A stretch of DNA of 36,332 nt from an uncultured Rubrobacteraceae bacterium. Lineage in GTDB: Bacteria; Actinomycetota; Rubrobacteria; Rubrobacterales; Rubrobacteraceae. The notes under the pieces are model-generated. The model was given only the letters and a program-made list of their open reading frames with translations. It searched no databases and was not told the origin of the DNA. The stretch is from contig CADCVG010000049.1 of the NCBI GenBank assembly GCA_902806075.1, positions 1 through 36,332 of the forward strand, in the 5' to 3' direction. Position numbers and translations under genes: made by a program. Positions 8,121 to 17,400 of this stretch are shown piece after piece; the stretch's first letter is position 1; each line of letters starts with the position of its first letter.

Positions 8121-9061
8121 GCGAAGCTGTAGGCAAGATGCTAGGCGTCGGACGCGCCCTTGGCTCGCGCGTCGTCACGAACAAGGACCTCGAGGAGACG
8201 CTCGAGACCGACGACGCCTGGGTGACCGAGCGGACCGGCATCAGGGAGCGCCGCTTCGTCGCCGAAGGCGAAGACTGCGCCACGCTGGCTGTCGACGCCT
8301 CGAAGGCGGCGCTCGCACACGCGGGCGTTGAGGGCGAGGAGTTAGACCTGATTCTCTGCGCCACCTCTACCGCGCCCGAGTCGATGCCGAGCGTGGCCTG
8401 CCTCGTAGGGGAAGCGATAGGCGCCCCCGGGGTCGGGGCCTTCGACGTGGCGGCGGCGTGCGCCGGCTACTCGTACGCTGCCAATGTGGCGAGTTCGATG
8501 CTGAAGGGAGGAGCGGCCCGACGAATGCTTCTCATCGGGGCGGACGCGATGACCAAGATCGTCGACCAGAACGAACGCTCCACGGCCGTCCTCTTCGCCG
8601 ACGGCGCTGGCGCGGTCGTCCTCGAAAAGGGTGACGGCGAGTCCGGCTTCGTGGATCATATCCTGGGTGCCGACGGCCGGATGGCGCCGCTCCTGCGCGC
8701 CGGCCACCCCGGCGCCGAAGAGAAGCTCTACCAGAACGGCCGCGAAGTCTTCAAGTTCGCCGTCAGGATCTTCCCGGAGATGGTAGAGAAACTCCTCGCC
8801 CGCAACGACGTAAACCCCGACGAAGTCCAATACGTCATCCCCCATCAGGCAAATGCACGCATAATACAAGCAGCGGTAAGAAAGATGAGGATACCCGAGG
8901 AGAGGGTGGTGGTGAATATGGATCGGTACGGGAACACGTCGGCGGCGAGCATTCCGATCTCTTATCCTGATATATATGCGGACTTTGAGCCGGGGCGGTA
9001 TGTGATCACGGTAGGTTTCGGTTCGGGCCTCACGTGGGCGGCGAACCTGTACAGGATCTAG
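8117..9061 (+). CDS. fabH: 3-oxoacyl-ACP synthase III (FabH)
   Basis: FabH starts fatty acid synthesis by condensing an acyl-CoA with malonyl-ACP. It has the Cys-His-Asn catalytic triad: Cys115 in [10 protein letters not shown], His in IPHQANARI and Asn in [12 protein letters not shown]. The [13 protein letters not shown] substrate-pocket motif near residue 35 is present. At 314 residues it is of normal length. The start is TTG 8117, overlapping the plsX stop, with GAAGGGGGA upstream; an internal ATG at 8138 is a less likely alternative. Whether it primes with acetyl-CoA or branched acyl-CoA cannot be told from sequence. Confidence 0.96.
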   Translation: MSEAVGKMLGVGRALGSRVVTNKDLEETLETDDAWVTERTGIRERRFVAEGEDCATLAVDASKAALAHAGVEGEELDLILCATSTAPESMPSVACLVGEAIGAPGVGAFDVAAACAGYSYAANVASSMLKGGAARRMLLIGADAMTKIVDQNERSTAVLFADGAGAVVLEKGDGESGFVDHILGADGRMAPLLRAGHPGAEEKLYQNGREVFKFAVRIFPEMVEKLLARNDVNPDEVQYVIPHQANARIIQAAVRKMRIPEERVVVNMDRYGNTSAASIPISYPDIYADFEPGRYVITVGFGSGLTWAANLYRI

Positions 9062-9070
9062 GGAGGGCTC

Positions 9071-9889
9071 TTGGCGCTGAGATTGGCCGTCATATTCCCC
9101 GGTCAGGGCACGGCGGGCGGCGAGGTCTCCGACCCTGAGGTACGGGAGGCCGTCAACGCTCGCATCGGCAACGGTGAGGTTCCCTACCAGCTCTCCGTCT
9201 TTGCGAGTTCGATAGATACCTTGCACAAGATCAGGGAGAGCGGTATCGAGCCGGACGTCGTCGCGGGGCACTCGTTAGGTGAGTACGCGGCAGCCTATGC
9301 GGCCGGTTCTCTCAGGCTTGAGGACGCGGTCAGGCTCGTGGCGGAGAGGGACCGGTTGATGAGCGAGGCGTCCGCAGAGAGTCATGGCGGTATGACGGCG
9401 ATCATCGGGGCCGGTACGCGGGAGGTCGTCGATGCTGTAAACGAGGCCGGGGGTACCGTCGTCGCGGCCAACTTCAACAGCCCGCGTCAGACGGTGATCT
9501 CCGGCGAAGAGGACGCCCTCGAAGAAGTCGCGGGGCGTGTCGGCGGGAAGAAGCGAAAGCTGGACGTCGCGGGCGCGTTCCACTCTCCCCTCATGCAGGA
9601 GGCTGCGGTACAGATGAACGGACTCCTCGCGGAGGTAGCACTGGAGGACCCGAAGATACCGATAATAAGCGGGATGGACGGCGCGATACTGGCGAAGTCG
9701 GACGACGTGCGCGTCGCTCTCCGGGACCAGATGCTCTCACCGGTGCGTTGGGTCGCCGTCGTCGAGAGGCTCGCCTCTCTAGGCGTCGAGGAAATCGTCG
9801 AGGCCGGAGGAGGAACGCTCATCAGGATGCTGAGGGACTTTCGCGACGTGAAGATAAAGGGGCGGGCGGCGAAGGAGGTCCTCGTATGA
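9071..9889 (+). CDS. fabD: Malonyl-CoA:ACP transacylase, compact form (FabD)
   Basis: FabD loads malonate from CoA onto ACP. Seen: FPGQGT at the N-terminus, nucleophile Ser68 in [14 protein letters not shown], and catalytic His in GAFHSPLM. The protein is 272 residues against the usual 300 or more. The missing part lies between the GQG loop and the GHSLG elbow, where the typical TxxxQPAxF segment is reduced to [11 protein letters not shown], putting the serine about 24 residues earlier than in E. coli FabD. All catalytic parts remain, so it is probably active. TTG 9071 is the start. The gene ends overlapping fabZ (ATGA). Confidence 0.92.
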   Translation: MALRLAVIFPGQGTAGGEVSDPEVREAVNARIGNGEVPYQLSVFASSIDTLHKIRESGIEPDVVAGHSLGEYAAAYAAGSLRLEDAVRLVAERDRLMSEASAESHGGMTAIIGAGTREVVDAVNEAGGTVVAANFNSPRQTVISGEEDALEEVAGRVGGKKRKLDVAGAFHSPLMQEAAVQMNGLLAEVALEDPKIPIISGMDGAILAKSDDVRVALRDQMLSPVRWVAVVERLASLGVEEIVEAGGGTLIRMLRDFRDVKIKGRAAKEVLV

Positions 9890-10335
9890 AGGCGCCACTC
9901 GGGCCGACGGCGATACGCGAGCTCATCCCGCATCGTTACCCGTTTTTGCTGGTAGACAGGGTCGAGGAGATAGAGCCCGGGGTGCGGGCAGTCGGCATAA
10001 AGAACGTCACCCAGAATGAGCCGTTCTTCGAGGGCCACTTCCCCGATTATCCGGTAATGCCCGGTGTGCTCATCGTCGAGGCGATGGCGCAGGTCGGGGC
10101 GGTCGGGGTGATGGCGAAGGAGGAGTTTCGCGGCAAGCTCGCGCTCTTCGCGGGGATAGACGGCGTCAGGTTCCGGCGGCAGGTCATACCGGGGGACGTA
10201 CTGAGGATGGAGGTCGAGATCTCTCGTCTCAAGGGTAGCGTAGGACGCGGCAGGGGCGCCGCGACGGTAAACGGCGAGCGCGTCTGCGAGGCGGACCTGA
10301 TGTTCGCGTTCGCCGAGAGGGTGGAGGGGGAGTAA
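9886..10335 (+). CDS. fabZ: 3-hydroxyacyl-ACP dehydratase (FabZ)
   Basis: This 149-residue hotdog-fold dehydratase removes water from 3-hydroxyacyl-ACP. It shows [19 protein letters not shown] and the catalytic block [15 protein letters not shown] with His51, followed by Glu65 in LIVEAMAQ. The start is the ATG in the ATGA overlap with fabD; a longer upstream reading in this frame would run back through fabD and is rejected. The stop overlaps the fabG start by one base (TAATG). The position between fabD and fabG differs from the usual Firmicute order. Confidence 0.96.
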   Translation: MKAPLGPTAIRELIPHRYPFLLVDRVEEIEPGVRAVGIKNVTQNEPFFEGHFPDYPVMPGVLIVEAMAQVGAVGVMAKEEFRGKLALFAGIDGVRFRRQVIPGDVLRMEVEISRLKGSVGRGRGAATVNGERVCEADLMFAFAERVEGE

Positions 10336-11075
10336 TGGAGGGACGGGTAGCTCTGGTAACCGGCGGCGGCCGCGGGATAGGACGCGCCATCGCCGTCAGG
10401 CTCGCCAGAGAAGGGGCGAAGGTCGCCATCTCCTACCGCTCCAACGACGAGGCCGCCGAGGAGACGCGGAGGCTGGTCCGCGAGGCCGGAGCGGAGTGTG
10501 AAGCCATAAAGGGCGACGTGGCCGAGGCGGCGGACGTCGAGGCGCTGGTAAAGGGTGTGGGCGAAGCCTTCGGGCCCGTGGAGGTCCTGGTCAACAACGC
10601 CGGGACGACGCGCGACAACATCCTCATGCGAATGAAGGACGCGGAGTTCGACGAGGTGCTCGCGACGAACCTGAAGGGTACGTATTTGTGTACGCGCGCG
10701 GTCTTGCGGGGGATGGTGCGGGCGCGGTGGGGGAGGATCGTCAACATCTCCTCGGTCGTTGGGCTGCTCGGAAACGCGGGGCAGGCAAACTACGCTGCGT
10801 CCAAGGCGGGAATTATCGGCTTCACCAAGAGCACGGCGCGGGAGGTTGCAAGCCGCGGTATAACGGCCAACGTGGTCGCGCCGGGGTACGTCGAGACGGA
10901 GCTCACCGGGGCGCTGCCGGAGAGCGTGAAGGAGCAGATCCTCAGTCAGGTCCCGGCGAGCAGGTTCGGGGAGCCGGAGGAGATCGCCGAGGCCGTCGCG
11001 TTCCTCGCGGGAGACGGTGCGGCGTACATCACCGGGCAGACGATAGCGGTAGATGGCGGGATGGTTATGCAGTAA
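10335..11075 (+). CDS. fabG: 3-oxoacyl-ACP reductase (FabG)
   Basis: FabG is the NADPH-dependent short-chain dehydrogenase that reduces 3-oxoacyl-ACP. The 246-residue protein has the Rossmann motif [18 protein letters not shown], the active-site serine in [14 protein letters not shown] and the YxxxK motif YAASK. The C-terminus ends [15 protein letters not shown], typical of FabG. The residues that bind the NADP 2'-phosphate (SYRSND) fit NADPH preference. It lies between fabZ and acpP. Confidence 0.96.
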   Translation: MEGRVALVTGGGRGIGRAIAVRLAREGAKVAISYRSNDEAAEETRRLVREAGAECEAIKGDVAEAADVEALVKGVGEAFGPVEVLVNNAGTTRDNILMRMKDAEFDEVLATNLKGTYLCTRAVLRGMVRARWGRIVNISSVVGLLGNAGQANYAASKAGIIGFTKSTAREVASRGITANVVAPGYVETELTGALPESVKEQILSQVPASRFGEPEEIAEAVAFLAGDGAAYITGQTIAVDGGMVMQ

Positions 11076-11100
11076 GGGCGATTTGCGCTACACTACGCGC

Positions 11101-11129
11101 TATCTCGCGGGCGGGAGCGCGCGGAGATA
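11101..11129 (+). promoter_or_regulatory. Hairpin in the acpP leader
   Basis: TATCTC (11101-11106) and GAGATA (11124-11129) form a 6-bp stem with a GC-rich interior in the 92-nt gap between fabG and acpP. This is the longest gap inside the fab block. It may be an mRNA processing or stability element that lets acpP be expressed above its neighbours, which is inference. No clear promoter hexamers were found. Confidence 0.3.
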
Positions 11130-11167
11130 CCCTTTGGGAGGTAGTAAAACTCGTAAGGAGACGTTAT

Positions 11168-11413
11168 ATGGGACGGGACGAGATACTGGAGAAGATCAAG
11201 GAGATCACCGCCGACAGGCTCGGGGTGGACGAGGGCGACGTGACGCCGGAGGCCTCTTTCAGGGAGGATCTGGAGGCGGACTCTCTGGACCTCGTGGAGC
11301 TTATTATGGAGCTTGAGGAGCAGTTTGGGATGGAGATCCCGGACGAGGAGGCTGAGAAGATCACCACGGTTGATGAGGCCGTGGAGTACGTGTCGGAGCA
11401 TCAGGCGGCGTGA
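11168..11413 (+). CDS. acpP: Acyl carrier protein
   Basis: ACP carries the growing chain on a 4'-phosphopantetheine arm attached to Ser39 in the [19 protein letters not shown] motif. The protein is 81 residues, strongly acidic, and has the four-helix pattern of the family. ATG 11168 is preceded by TAAGGAGA 6-8 nt upstream, one of the better ribosome-binding sites here, as expected for an abundant protein. The stop overlaps fabF (GTGA). CoA for the arm would come from the CoaD half of the fusion at 4800-5894. Confidence 0.96.
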   Translation: MGRDEILEKIKEITADRLGVDEGDVTPEASFREDLEADSLDLVELIMELEEQFGMEIPDEEAEKITTVDEAVEYVSEHQAA

Positions 11414-12663
11414 CGGAAGCTCCACCAGACGGCAGAGGGCACGCCTTAGTAACGGGCCTGGGGGCGGTTACGCCTCTGGGTACCGGCGCGGAGAACTTCT
11501 GGGACGCGGCGCTGCACGGCAAGAGTGGCATCGGCGAGATAACGCTCTTCGATCCCTCGCCCTTCCCCTCGCACATCGCGGGTGAGTGCTGGGGCTTCGA
11601 CCCGACGGACTTCATAAAGAAGAAGGATGCCCGCCGGATGGACCGCTTCGCCCAATTGGGTGTGGCGGCGGGGCTCCAGGCCGTCGAGAACGCGGGGATC
11701 TCCGAGACCATCCAGAGGACACCGGAGCGGGTAGCGATAGTGCTTGGAACCGGCATCGGGGGGCTCTCGACGTGGGAGCGGGAGTACCAGGTGCTGCACG
11801 AGAAGGGACCTGGGCGGGTCAGCCCGTTCCTCATCACCATGATGGTGCCGAACATGGCCGCTGGCCAGCTCGCGATAGCCCTGGGGGCGAAGGGCCCGAC
11901 GCAGTGTCCGGTCCTCGCCTGCGCCACCGGCGGGGAGGCTGTCGCCGAGGGGCTTGAGCTGATCCGCAGGGGTGACGCGGACGTGGTCATCGCGGGTGCG
12001 GCGGAGGCCCCGATCACGCCTTTGAGCATGGCCGGTTTCTGCGCGATACGGGCGATCAGTACGCGCAACGACGAGCCGAACCGCGCGAGCCGCCCGTTCG
12101 ACGCGGGCCGTGACGGGTTCGTGATGAGCGAGGGCGCGGGGGCGATGATCCTCGAGAGCCCGGAGCACGCCGAGCGGCGCGGGGCAGAGCCCCTGGCGAG
12201 GGTCGCGGGTTACGGTCGCTCCACGGACGCCTACCACGTCACCGCCCCGGACATCGAGGGGCGCGGGGTGGAGCGGGCGATGCGACTGGCGCTCGAAGAC
12301 GGCGGGCTCTCCGTCGATGATATCGGGCACGTCAACGCTCACGCGACCTCGACACCGACCGGAGACGGGCCGGAGACCAAGGCGATCTCTCGCTTCCTGC
12401 CGCACGCTGCGGTCTCGGGGACGAAGTCGATGACGGGTCACTCCTTCGGGGCGGTCGGGGCAATGGAGGGGATCATGTGCGCCCTCGCTCTCAACCGCAA
12501 GGTGCTGCCACCGACGATCAACCTGGAGGAGTTGGCGGAGGACTGCGAGCCCCTGGACTACGTCAAGGAGGCCAGGGACGTCCCTGACCTCAAAGCCGCT
12601 CTCTCGAACTCGATGGGCTTCGGCGGGCACAACATAGTCGTGGCCTTCGCTGGTGTAGAATAG
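11410..12663 (+). CDS. fabF: 3-oxoacyl-ACP synthase II (FabF)
   Basis: FabF elongates acyl-ACP by decarboxylative condensation with malonyl-ACP. The Cys-His-His triad is visible: Cys171 in [10 protein letters not shown], His311 in [11 protein letters not shown] and His344 in [14 protein letters not shown]. At 417 residues it is of normal length. The first ten residues, before [14 protein letters not shown], are variable; the start is a GTG overlapping the acpP stop. The final stop codon is embedded in the TAGAAT box that probably serves rnc. Confidence 0.96.
   Translation: MTEAPPDGRGHALVTGLGAVTPLGTGAENFWDAALHGKSGIGEITLFDPSPFPSHIAGECWGFDPTDFIKKKDARRMDRFAQLGVAAGLQAVENAGISETIQRTPERVAIVLGTGIGGLSTWEREYQVLHEKGPGRVSPFLITMMVPNMAAGQLAIALGAKGPTQCPVLACATGGEAVAEGLELIRRGDADVVIAGAAEAPITPLSMAGFCAIRAISTRNDEPNRASRPFDAGRDGFVMSEGAGAMILESPEHAERRGAEPLARVAGYGRSTDAYHVTAPDIEGRGVERAMRLALEDGGLSVDDIGHVNAHATSTPTGDGPETKAISRFLPHAAVSGTKSMTGHSFGAVGAMEGIMCALALNRKVLPPTINLEELAEDCEPLDYVKEARDVPDLKAALSNSMGFGGHNIVVAFAGVE
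12656..12661 (+). promoter_or_regulatory. TAGAAT -10 box upstream of rnc
   Basis: The box overlaps the fabF stop codon. A start 7 nt downstream (12668) would give an 8-nt leader containing GGAACGAAG before ATG 12676, so rnc would have a minimal Shine-Dalgarno leader rather than a leaderless one. No -35 match is obvious. Confidence 0.35.
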
Positions 12664-12675
12664 CTTGGAACGAAG

Positions 12676-13335
12676 ATGTCCATAAGAGACCTCATAAACA
12701 TACTCCCGGAGCCTTTGAAGCAGCGTGCGCTCACGCATCCGAGCGTCGCGGACCCCTACGACTCGAACGGACGTCTGGAGTTCCTGGGCGACTCGGTCCT
12801 CAATAGCCGGGTGGCGGAGCTGGTCTTCCACGGTTACCCGGAGCTCCTGGAGGGGGACCTTACGCGCATCCGGGCACATCTGGTGAGAAAGTCCTTCCTC
12901 GCGACCGTCGGGCGGGGTGAGGCGATCGAGGAGAACATCGAGAGTTCTGTGATAAACGACTCGGTCATCGCGGATACGGTCGAGGCGATTATCGGGGCGG
13001 CGTATCTCATAGACAAAGAGCTCGCCTTCAGGACGATAGATGAGATCTTCAACCCCTCCGAGGTGGACACCGACGAGCTTCGGGACTGGAAGACGCTCTT
13101 GCAGGAGACCTTGCAGGCCGAGGGCCTGCGCCCGACCTATCGCGTCCAGGCAAAGCACGGACCACCCCACCGCCCGAGCTTCACGTCGGCCGTTTCGGCC
13201 GACGGCAGAGAGGTAGCCTCCGGCGAGGGCAACTCTATCAAGGAGAGCGAGCAGACCGCCGCCCGCGCGGCTTTGGAGATCCTGGGTGTCCGCCCCGTAG
13301 CCCGCACCACGGTCGAGGTACACGTAGGGGCGTAA
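12676..13335 (+). CDS. rnc: Ribonuclease III (divergent active-site signature)
   Basis: RNase III cleaves double-stranded RNA in rRNA processing and mRNA decay. The catalytic domain shows ALTHPS, NGRLEFLGDSVLNSR, LEGDLTRIRAHLV and ADTVEAIIGAAYL. A dsRNA-binding domain follows from about residue 135 (DWKTLLQETLQAEG to SEQTAARAALEIL). The metal-binding Glu and Asp of LEFLGD and the Asp and Glu of DTVEA are conserved. The first position of the signature, normally E in NERLEFLGD, is Gly. The helix linker VGRGEAIEENIESSVIND is shorter than usual, and the total is 219 residues. It is probably active, but a divergent member. Confidence 0.9.
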   Translation: MSIRDLINILPEPLKQRALTHPSVADPYDSNGRLEFLGDSVLNSRVAELVFHGYPELLEGDLTRIRAHLVRKSFLATVGRGEAIEENIESSVINDSVIADTVEAIIGAAYLIDKELAFRTIDEIFNPSEVDTDELRDWKTLLQETLQAEGLRPTYRVQAKHGPPHRPSFTSAVSADGREVASGEGNSIKESEQTAARAALEILGVRPVARTTVEVHVGA

Positions 13336-13415
13336 CCTTACCCTGCAGCGAAACTCCGGGGCCTTTGATCCGTAATAGGTTCCTTCGTGGATAGCTTCCG
13401 AATGGAGTTCTCGGG

Positions 13416-14342
13416 ATGCAGGTTTTGGGCATGCCGCTACTGCCTTCGTCTATAAACCTTCCACTAGACATCTCGTTTCCAATATACAGTCGGCCAAGAC
13501 TGGACGTGACCGCATGGGGGAAAGGCGTGCCGGACGCGGCCCGAGGCCCCGTGCTGGCGATCAAGGCGGTCAACGTTACAGGAGCGCCGGTAGAGATTAC
13601 GGACGTCTACGCCGGTTTCATGTACGTGTCATCCTTACCTGCGGAGGTCGTATTCGGCAGCAGGACCGTAAAGCTACCGCTCCACGAGCTTACGGGAAAG
13701 CTACAGCCGCCCTGCGTATTGCAGGCCGGTGAGTCCGCCTTGTGGACCGCGAACTTGCGCCAACTCACCGATGATCTGGAAGAGAAACGTCTGACGTTGG
13801 CTCCGCACTCGCGCTTCCTGAACTTGAGTCGTACAGACAGTGATCGATGGACGCGCTTCGGACGCCCGGCCATCATGGTCCGCAACGTGATAGCCATGCA
13901 GAGTCAGAGGAAGTTAGCTGTTGTTATCAGCGATGGACGGGACGGCCTCCACAAGGCGAAGGTCAGGTGGCAGCCGCCACTATGGGCTACGCTCACGCGA
14001 CGACGATTCCCGAGCGTCGTAACCGAAGTCGAGATTTTCGAGGATCTGCTCGTATTACATCCTCGGGGCGCTAAGGGTGTTTCTCTTTCAATAGATCTCG
14101 CTAACGTCGTGAATGTCCGAGCAGACCCGGAGGTCGCGCGCTCGCGGGCCGAGGATACCGACGTCCTGGGTATCGTACCGGAGGAGCCGCGTCATCCAGA
14201 GGGCGACGATACGTTCTTTAACGTAAATGAGCCGGATAAGACCATCGTGATCGTGCTGAGAAACGAACGTTACGCCCGGCTTGTCATCGAGGTGGAGGAG
14301 CCGCAGGCCACCGTCGCAGCTATCTGGGAGGCCGTCGGCTGA
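13416..14342 (+). CDS. Unrecognised two-domain protein between rnc and smc
   Basis: I do not recognise this 308-residue protein. Residues about 40-125 look like an Ig-like beta sandwich (VLAIKAVNVTGAPVEITDVY through LQAGESALWTANLRQL, alternating hydrophobics). A second region from about 200 to the end (EVEIFEDLLVLHP, SIDLANVVNVRADPE, DKTIVIVLRNERYARLVIEV, then a C-terminal helix) has the strand-rich, helix-terminated look of a PH-like domain; this is weak pattern recognition. There is no signal peptide or membrane segment. The DNA is less GC-biased than its neighbours. It occupies the slot where mutM/fpg lies in other actinobacteria. ATG 13416 has GGAG about 9-10 nt upstream. Confidence 0.75.
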   Translation: MQVLGMPLLPSSINLPLDISFPIYSRPRLDVTAWGKGVPDAARGPVLAIKAVNVTGAPVEITDVYAGFMYVSSLPAEVVFGSRTVKLPLHELTGKLQPPCVLQAGESALWTANLRQLTDDLEEKRLTLAPHSRFLNLSRTDSDRWTRFGRPAIMVRNVIAMQSQRKLAVVISDGRDGLHKAKVRWQPPLWATLTRRRFPSVVTEVEIFEDLLVLHPRGAKGVSLSIDLANVVNVRADPEVARSRAEDTDVLGIVPEEPRHPEGDDTFFNVNEPDKTIVIVLRNERYARLVIEVEEPQATVAAIWEAVG

Positions 14343-14456
14343 ACGACGGATTACGTACAATCATAACCTCAAGCTTCGAGGAGCGGACGTAAGGGCCATA
14401 TATACTGAACAGCCTTTTGCTGCGCTTTTCTGCGTGCCGGGGCGATCAAAACCACG

Positions 14457-14462
14457 TAGAAT
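14457..14462 (+). promoter_or_regulatory. TAGAAT -10 box, predicted leaderless start of smc
   Basis: TAGAAT-N6-GTG with GTG at 14469, the third instance of this exact geometry. It lies at the end of a 126-nt intergenic gap, so it is not forced by upstream coding sequence. No -35 hexamer and no Shine-Dalgarno sequence are seen. Confidence 0.5.
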
Positions 14463-14468
14463 GCGGCA

Positions 14469-17400
14469 GTGGTGCTCTCGGCGATTTATATAAAGGGCTT
14501 CAAGACGTTCGCCCAGCCGGTGCGGATGCCGCTGACCGGGGGGATCACGGCGATCGTCGGGCCGAACGGGTCGGGTAAGAGCAACGTCACGGACGCGGTG
14601 CTGTTTGCTCTGGGAGAGGGGAGCCCGAGTCTGTTGCGGGCGGGCTCGATGAGCGAGCTAATCTTCTCGGGATCGGAGAGGCTTCCGGCGGCTGGGGCGG
14701 CGGAGGTTACGTTGGTGCTGGACAACGCTGATGGTGACATCTCCCTGCCATACGAGGAGGTCTCGCTGGCGCGCAGGGTCTCGCGCGACGGGGAGACAGA
14801 GTACAGGATCAACGGCGTCCGCGCCCGTCTGGCAGACGTGCGAGCGGTCGCGGGCGAGGCGGGGTTGGGGCGGCACAGCATACTGCGGCAGGGGGCTGTG
14901 GACTCTATCGTCTCCGGGGGGGCCGCTGCTTGCCGGATGGCACTCGAAGAGGCGGCGGGTTTGGGGGTCTTCCGGAGGCGCCGGGTGGCGGCGGCCCGAA
15001 AGCTCGAACGCGCCGCGGCGAGGCTGGAGAGCAGCCGCCAACTCGAGGCCGAGCTCTCGGACCAGCTGCGGAGGATAGAGAGGGAGGCCGTCGCCGCCCG
15101 CGAGTACCGCGAGCTCGAAGCCCGCTACCGGGAACTCTCTCTCGCTCATCTGTACCGGGTCGCCACGAGGGGTCTCGATGAAGGGCGCGAGAGCCTGAGA
15201 GGTCTCGAAAAAAAAGAGGAGGCGCTCCGGGCGCGGCGGGAGACCCTTCAAGAGGAGGGGGCGCGGTTAGGAGCCGAGGAGAAGGAGCTCAGGCACCGGT
15301 TGCGGGAGACCGAGGAGGCCATGCGGGGGCTGGAGAACGGTTCGGAGGCGTTGCGGGTAGAGGCCCTGCGGGCGGAGCGGGCTTCGCTGCGGCTGGAGGG
15401 CGTGCAAGGGCGCGGGGCGGACAGGTCGAACCTGATTCAACGCCTCCAGGCTGAGCTCGAGGAGACCGGCTCGAAGGTGCTACGGCTTGAGGAGATAGTC
15501 GAATCGCTGGAGAGAGAGCACTCGCGAAGGAAGGAGGCCCTCGGGCAGCTGGAGGAGCGCGTGGCGCGGGGACGCAAGGACCACGCCGGGGCGGCGGGGC
15601 GGCGGGCACGGCTCTCCGAGGAGCTCGAAGGTCTGCGGGAGAGGCGCGAGAGGATGGCGGGGCGTCTCCGGGGATGGAACTCGTCGAGTGACGAGGGCCT
15701 GGCGCGCCTGCGGGAGATGAGACAGGAGCCGGTTCTGCTTGTGCCGGAGGAGCCGCGGGTGCGTGCGGCGGCTGTGCTCGGGCAGCTAGGGGATCTGCGC
15801 GAGGCGGTGACGGAGCGCGCGGCGGAGGCGGACCGGCGGAGGGGGGCGGTCTCATCGCTCGTCGGAAGGACGGAGGCCGAGGTCCGGGCGCTCAGGGTCC
15901 CTGAACAGAACGGGAGCGGAGTCAAGCGGCTCTACGAGATCCTGCGCCCCCTTCCGGGCTACGAGGCCGCGGTCGAGGCAGCCCTCGGTGAGTTAGCAGG
16001 CGGTGTGCTGGTGAAGAACATCGGTGAGGGACTGGAGTTCCTTTCAGGCGATTCGGCGGAGCGCGTGATCGTGCGTCTGGATGCCGAAGCGACCTCCGGG
16101 AACGGCGTCTCGCCGGGTAAGTCTCTCCTGGAGTGCGTGGAGGTCCTCGACGGCTCCTACGCGGAGGCCATCGAACGTCTCCTTGGGGGCGCATACGTAG
16201 TGGAGGGGGGCGACCGGGCGACGCTCAAGGGCGGCTATGACGTTGCGGTTACGCGCGAGGGTTTGCGCTTTACCAGGACGAGCGCTAGCCGCCACGCTCC
16301 CGGCACCCTGGCGCGCCAGGCCCGCCTCGCGGTGGAGGAGGAGCGCCTCGGCGCGCTGAAGAACCGGCTCGGGGAGGACCTCTACGACCTGCGGGAGGCC
16401 GTGGCGTCGGCGTCGCGGCGGCTGGAAGGCGCGAGCGTCCGGGCAGAGGCCCTGGCCTCCGCTACGGTGAGGACGCCGCGCGTCGCCCGATTGCTTGCCT
16501 CAGAGGCCGGGCGGCGCGTGAGGAAGGTGGAGACCGCGCGCGAACGTAGATCCAGGGATGAGAAGGAGCTTCGCGATGTCGAGGCTAAGATCCTCGCCTC
16601 CGAGAAGGAGCTGCGCGAGGCGTGGGGGGAGGAGGGACGAACCGAAAAGGGACTGAACGCCGCCCTCTCCGGGGCGGAGTCGGCGTACGCGGATGCCCGA
16701 GAGTCGGCCGGGGATCTCGCCCGGGCGCGCACGGACCTCAGGAATGCGCGAGAGGGACAGAGCCGCGTATCGCGCGGGCTGGCCGCTCTCGAGGGTGCCG
16801 CGACGAGCGCGGAGGCGGAGGCACGTATGACGAGCCTGACGCATATGGCCGTGGAGCAGGCTCGGCGCCTCGACGCGGCTGCGCGGGAGCGCATCGTGCG
16901 GTTGCGGCGTCTGGGCTCCGAGGCGGCCGGGGAGCGGAGCCGGGTCGCGGAGAGGCGGAGCACGCTGGCAGGGGAGGCCGGGAGAATAGCGGGGGAGCTG
17001 GCAAGGGCGGAGTCCGAGGTCACCAGGTTGCGGGGCGAGATCTTAAGAGCCGAGGAGGCGGCTAGAGCCGCGGAGGCGGAGATCCTGGAGGAGTGGGGGG
17101 CTACGCTGGAGGTCGCTCGCGGCGCAGCCGGAAACCTCCCCGAGGGGTCCGACGCAGAGAGAGGGCGTCTCGCCCGCAGGTTAAAGAGCTTCGGCGACGT
17201 GAACCTTCTCGCTATAAGCCAGGAGGGGCAGCTTCGGGAGCGTCACGAGTTCGTCTCCGCGCAGCGGGCCGATGCAGAGGCAGCGGCCGAAGACATCGCG
17301 CGGATCATACGCGACGTTGACGGGGAGATAGAGGCGCGCTTCGAGGCGACCTTCAGGGGGGTGCGGCGGGCGTTCAAGGACATGGTGCCTAGGATGATGG

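Noticed and set aside
11446-13323. A 625-codon minus-strand open frame
   Set aside because: It lies wholly antisense to fabF and rnc, whose products are unmistakable; long antisense frames are common at this GC content.
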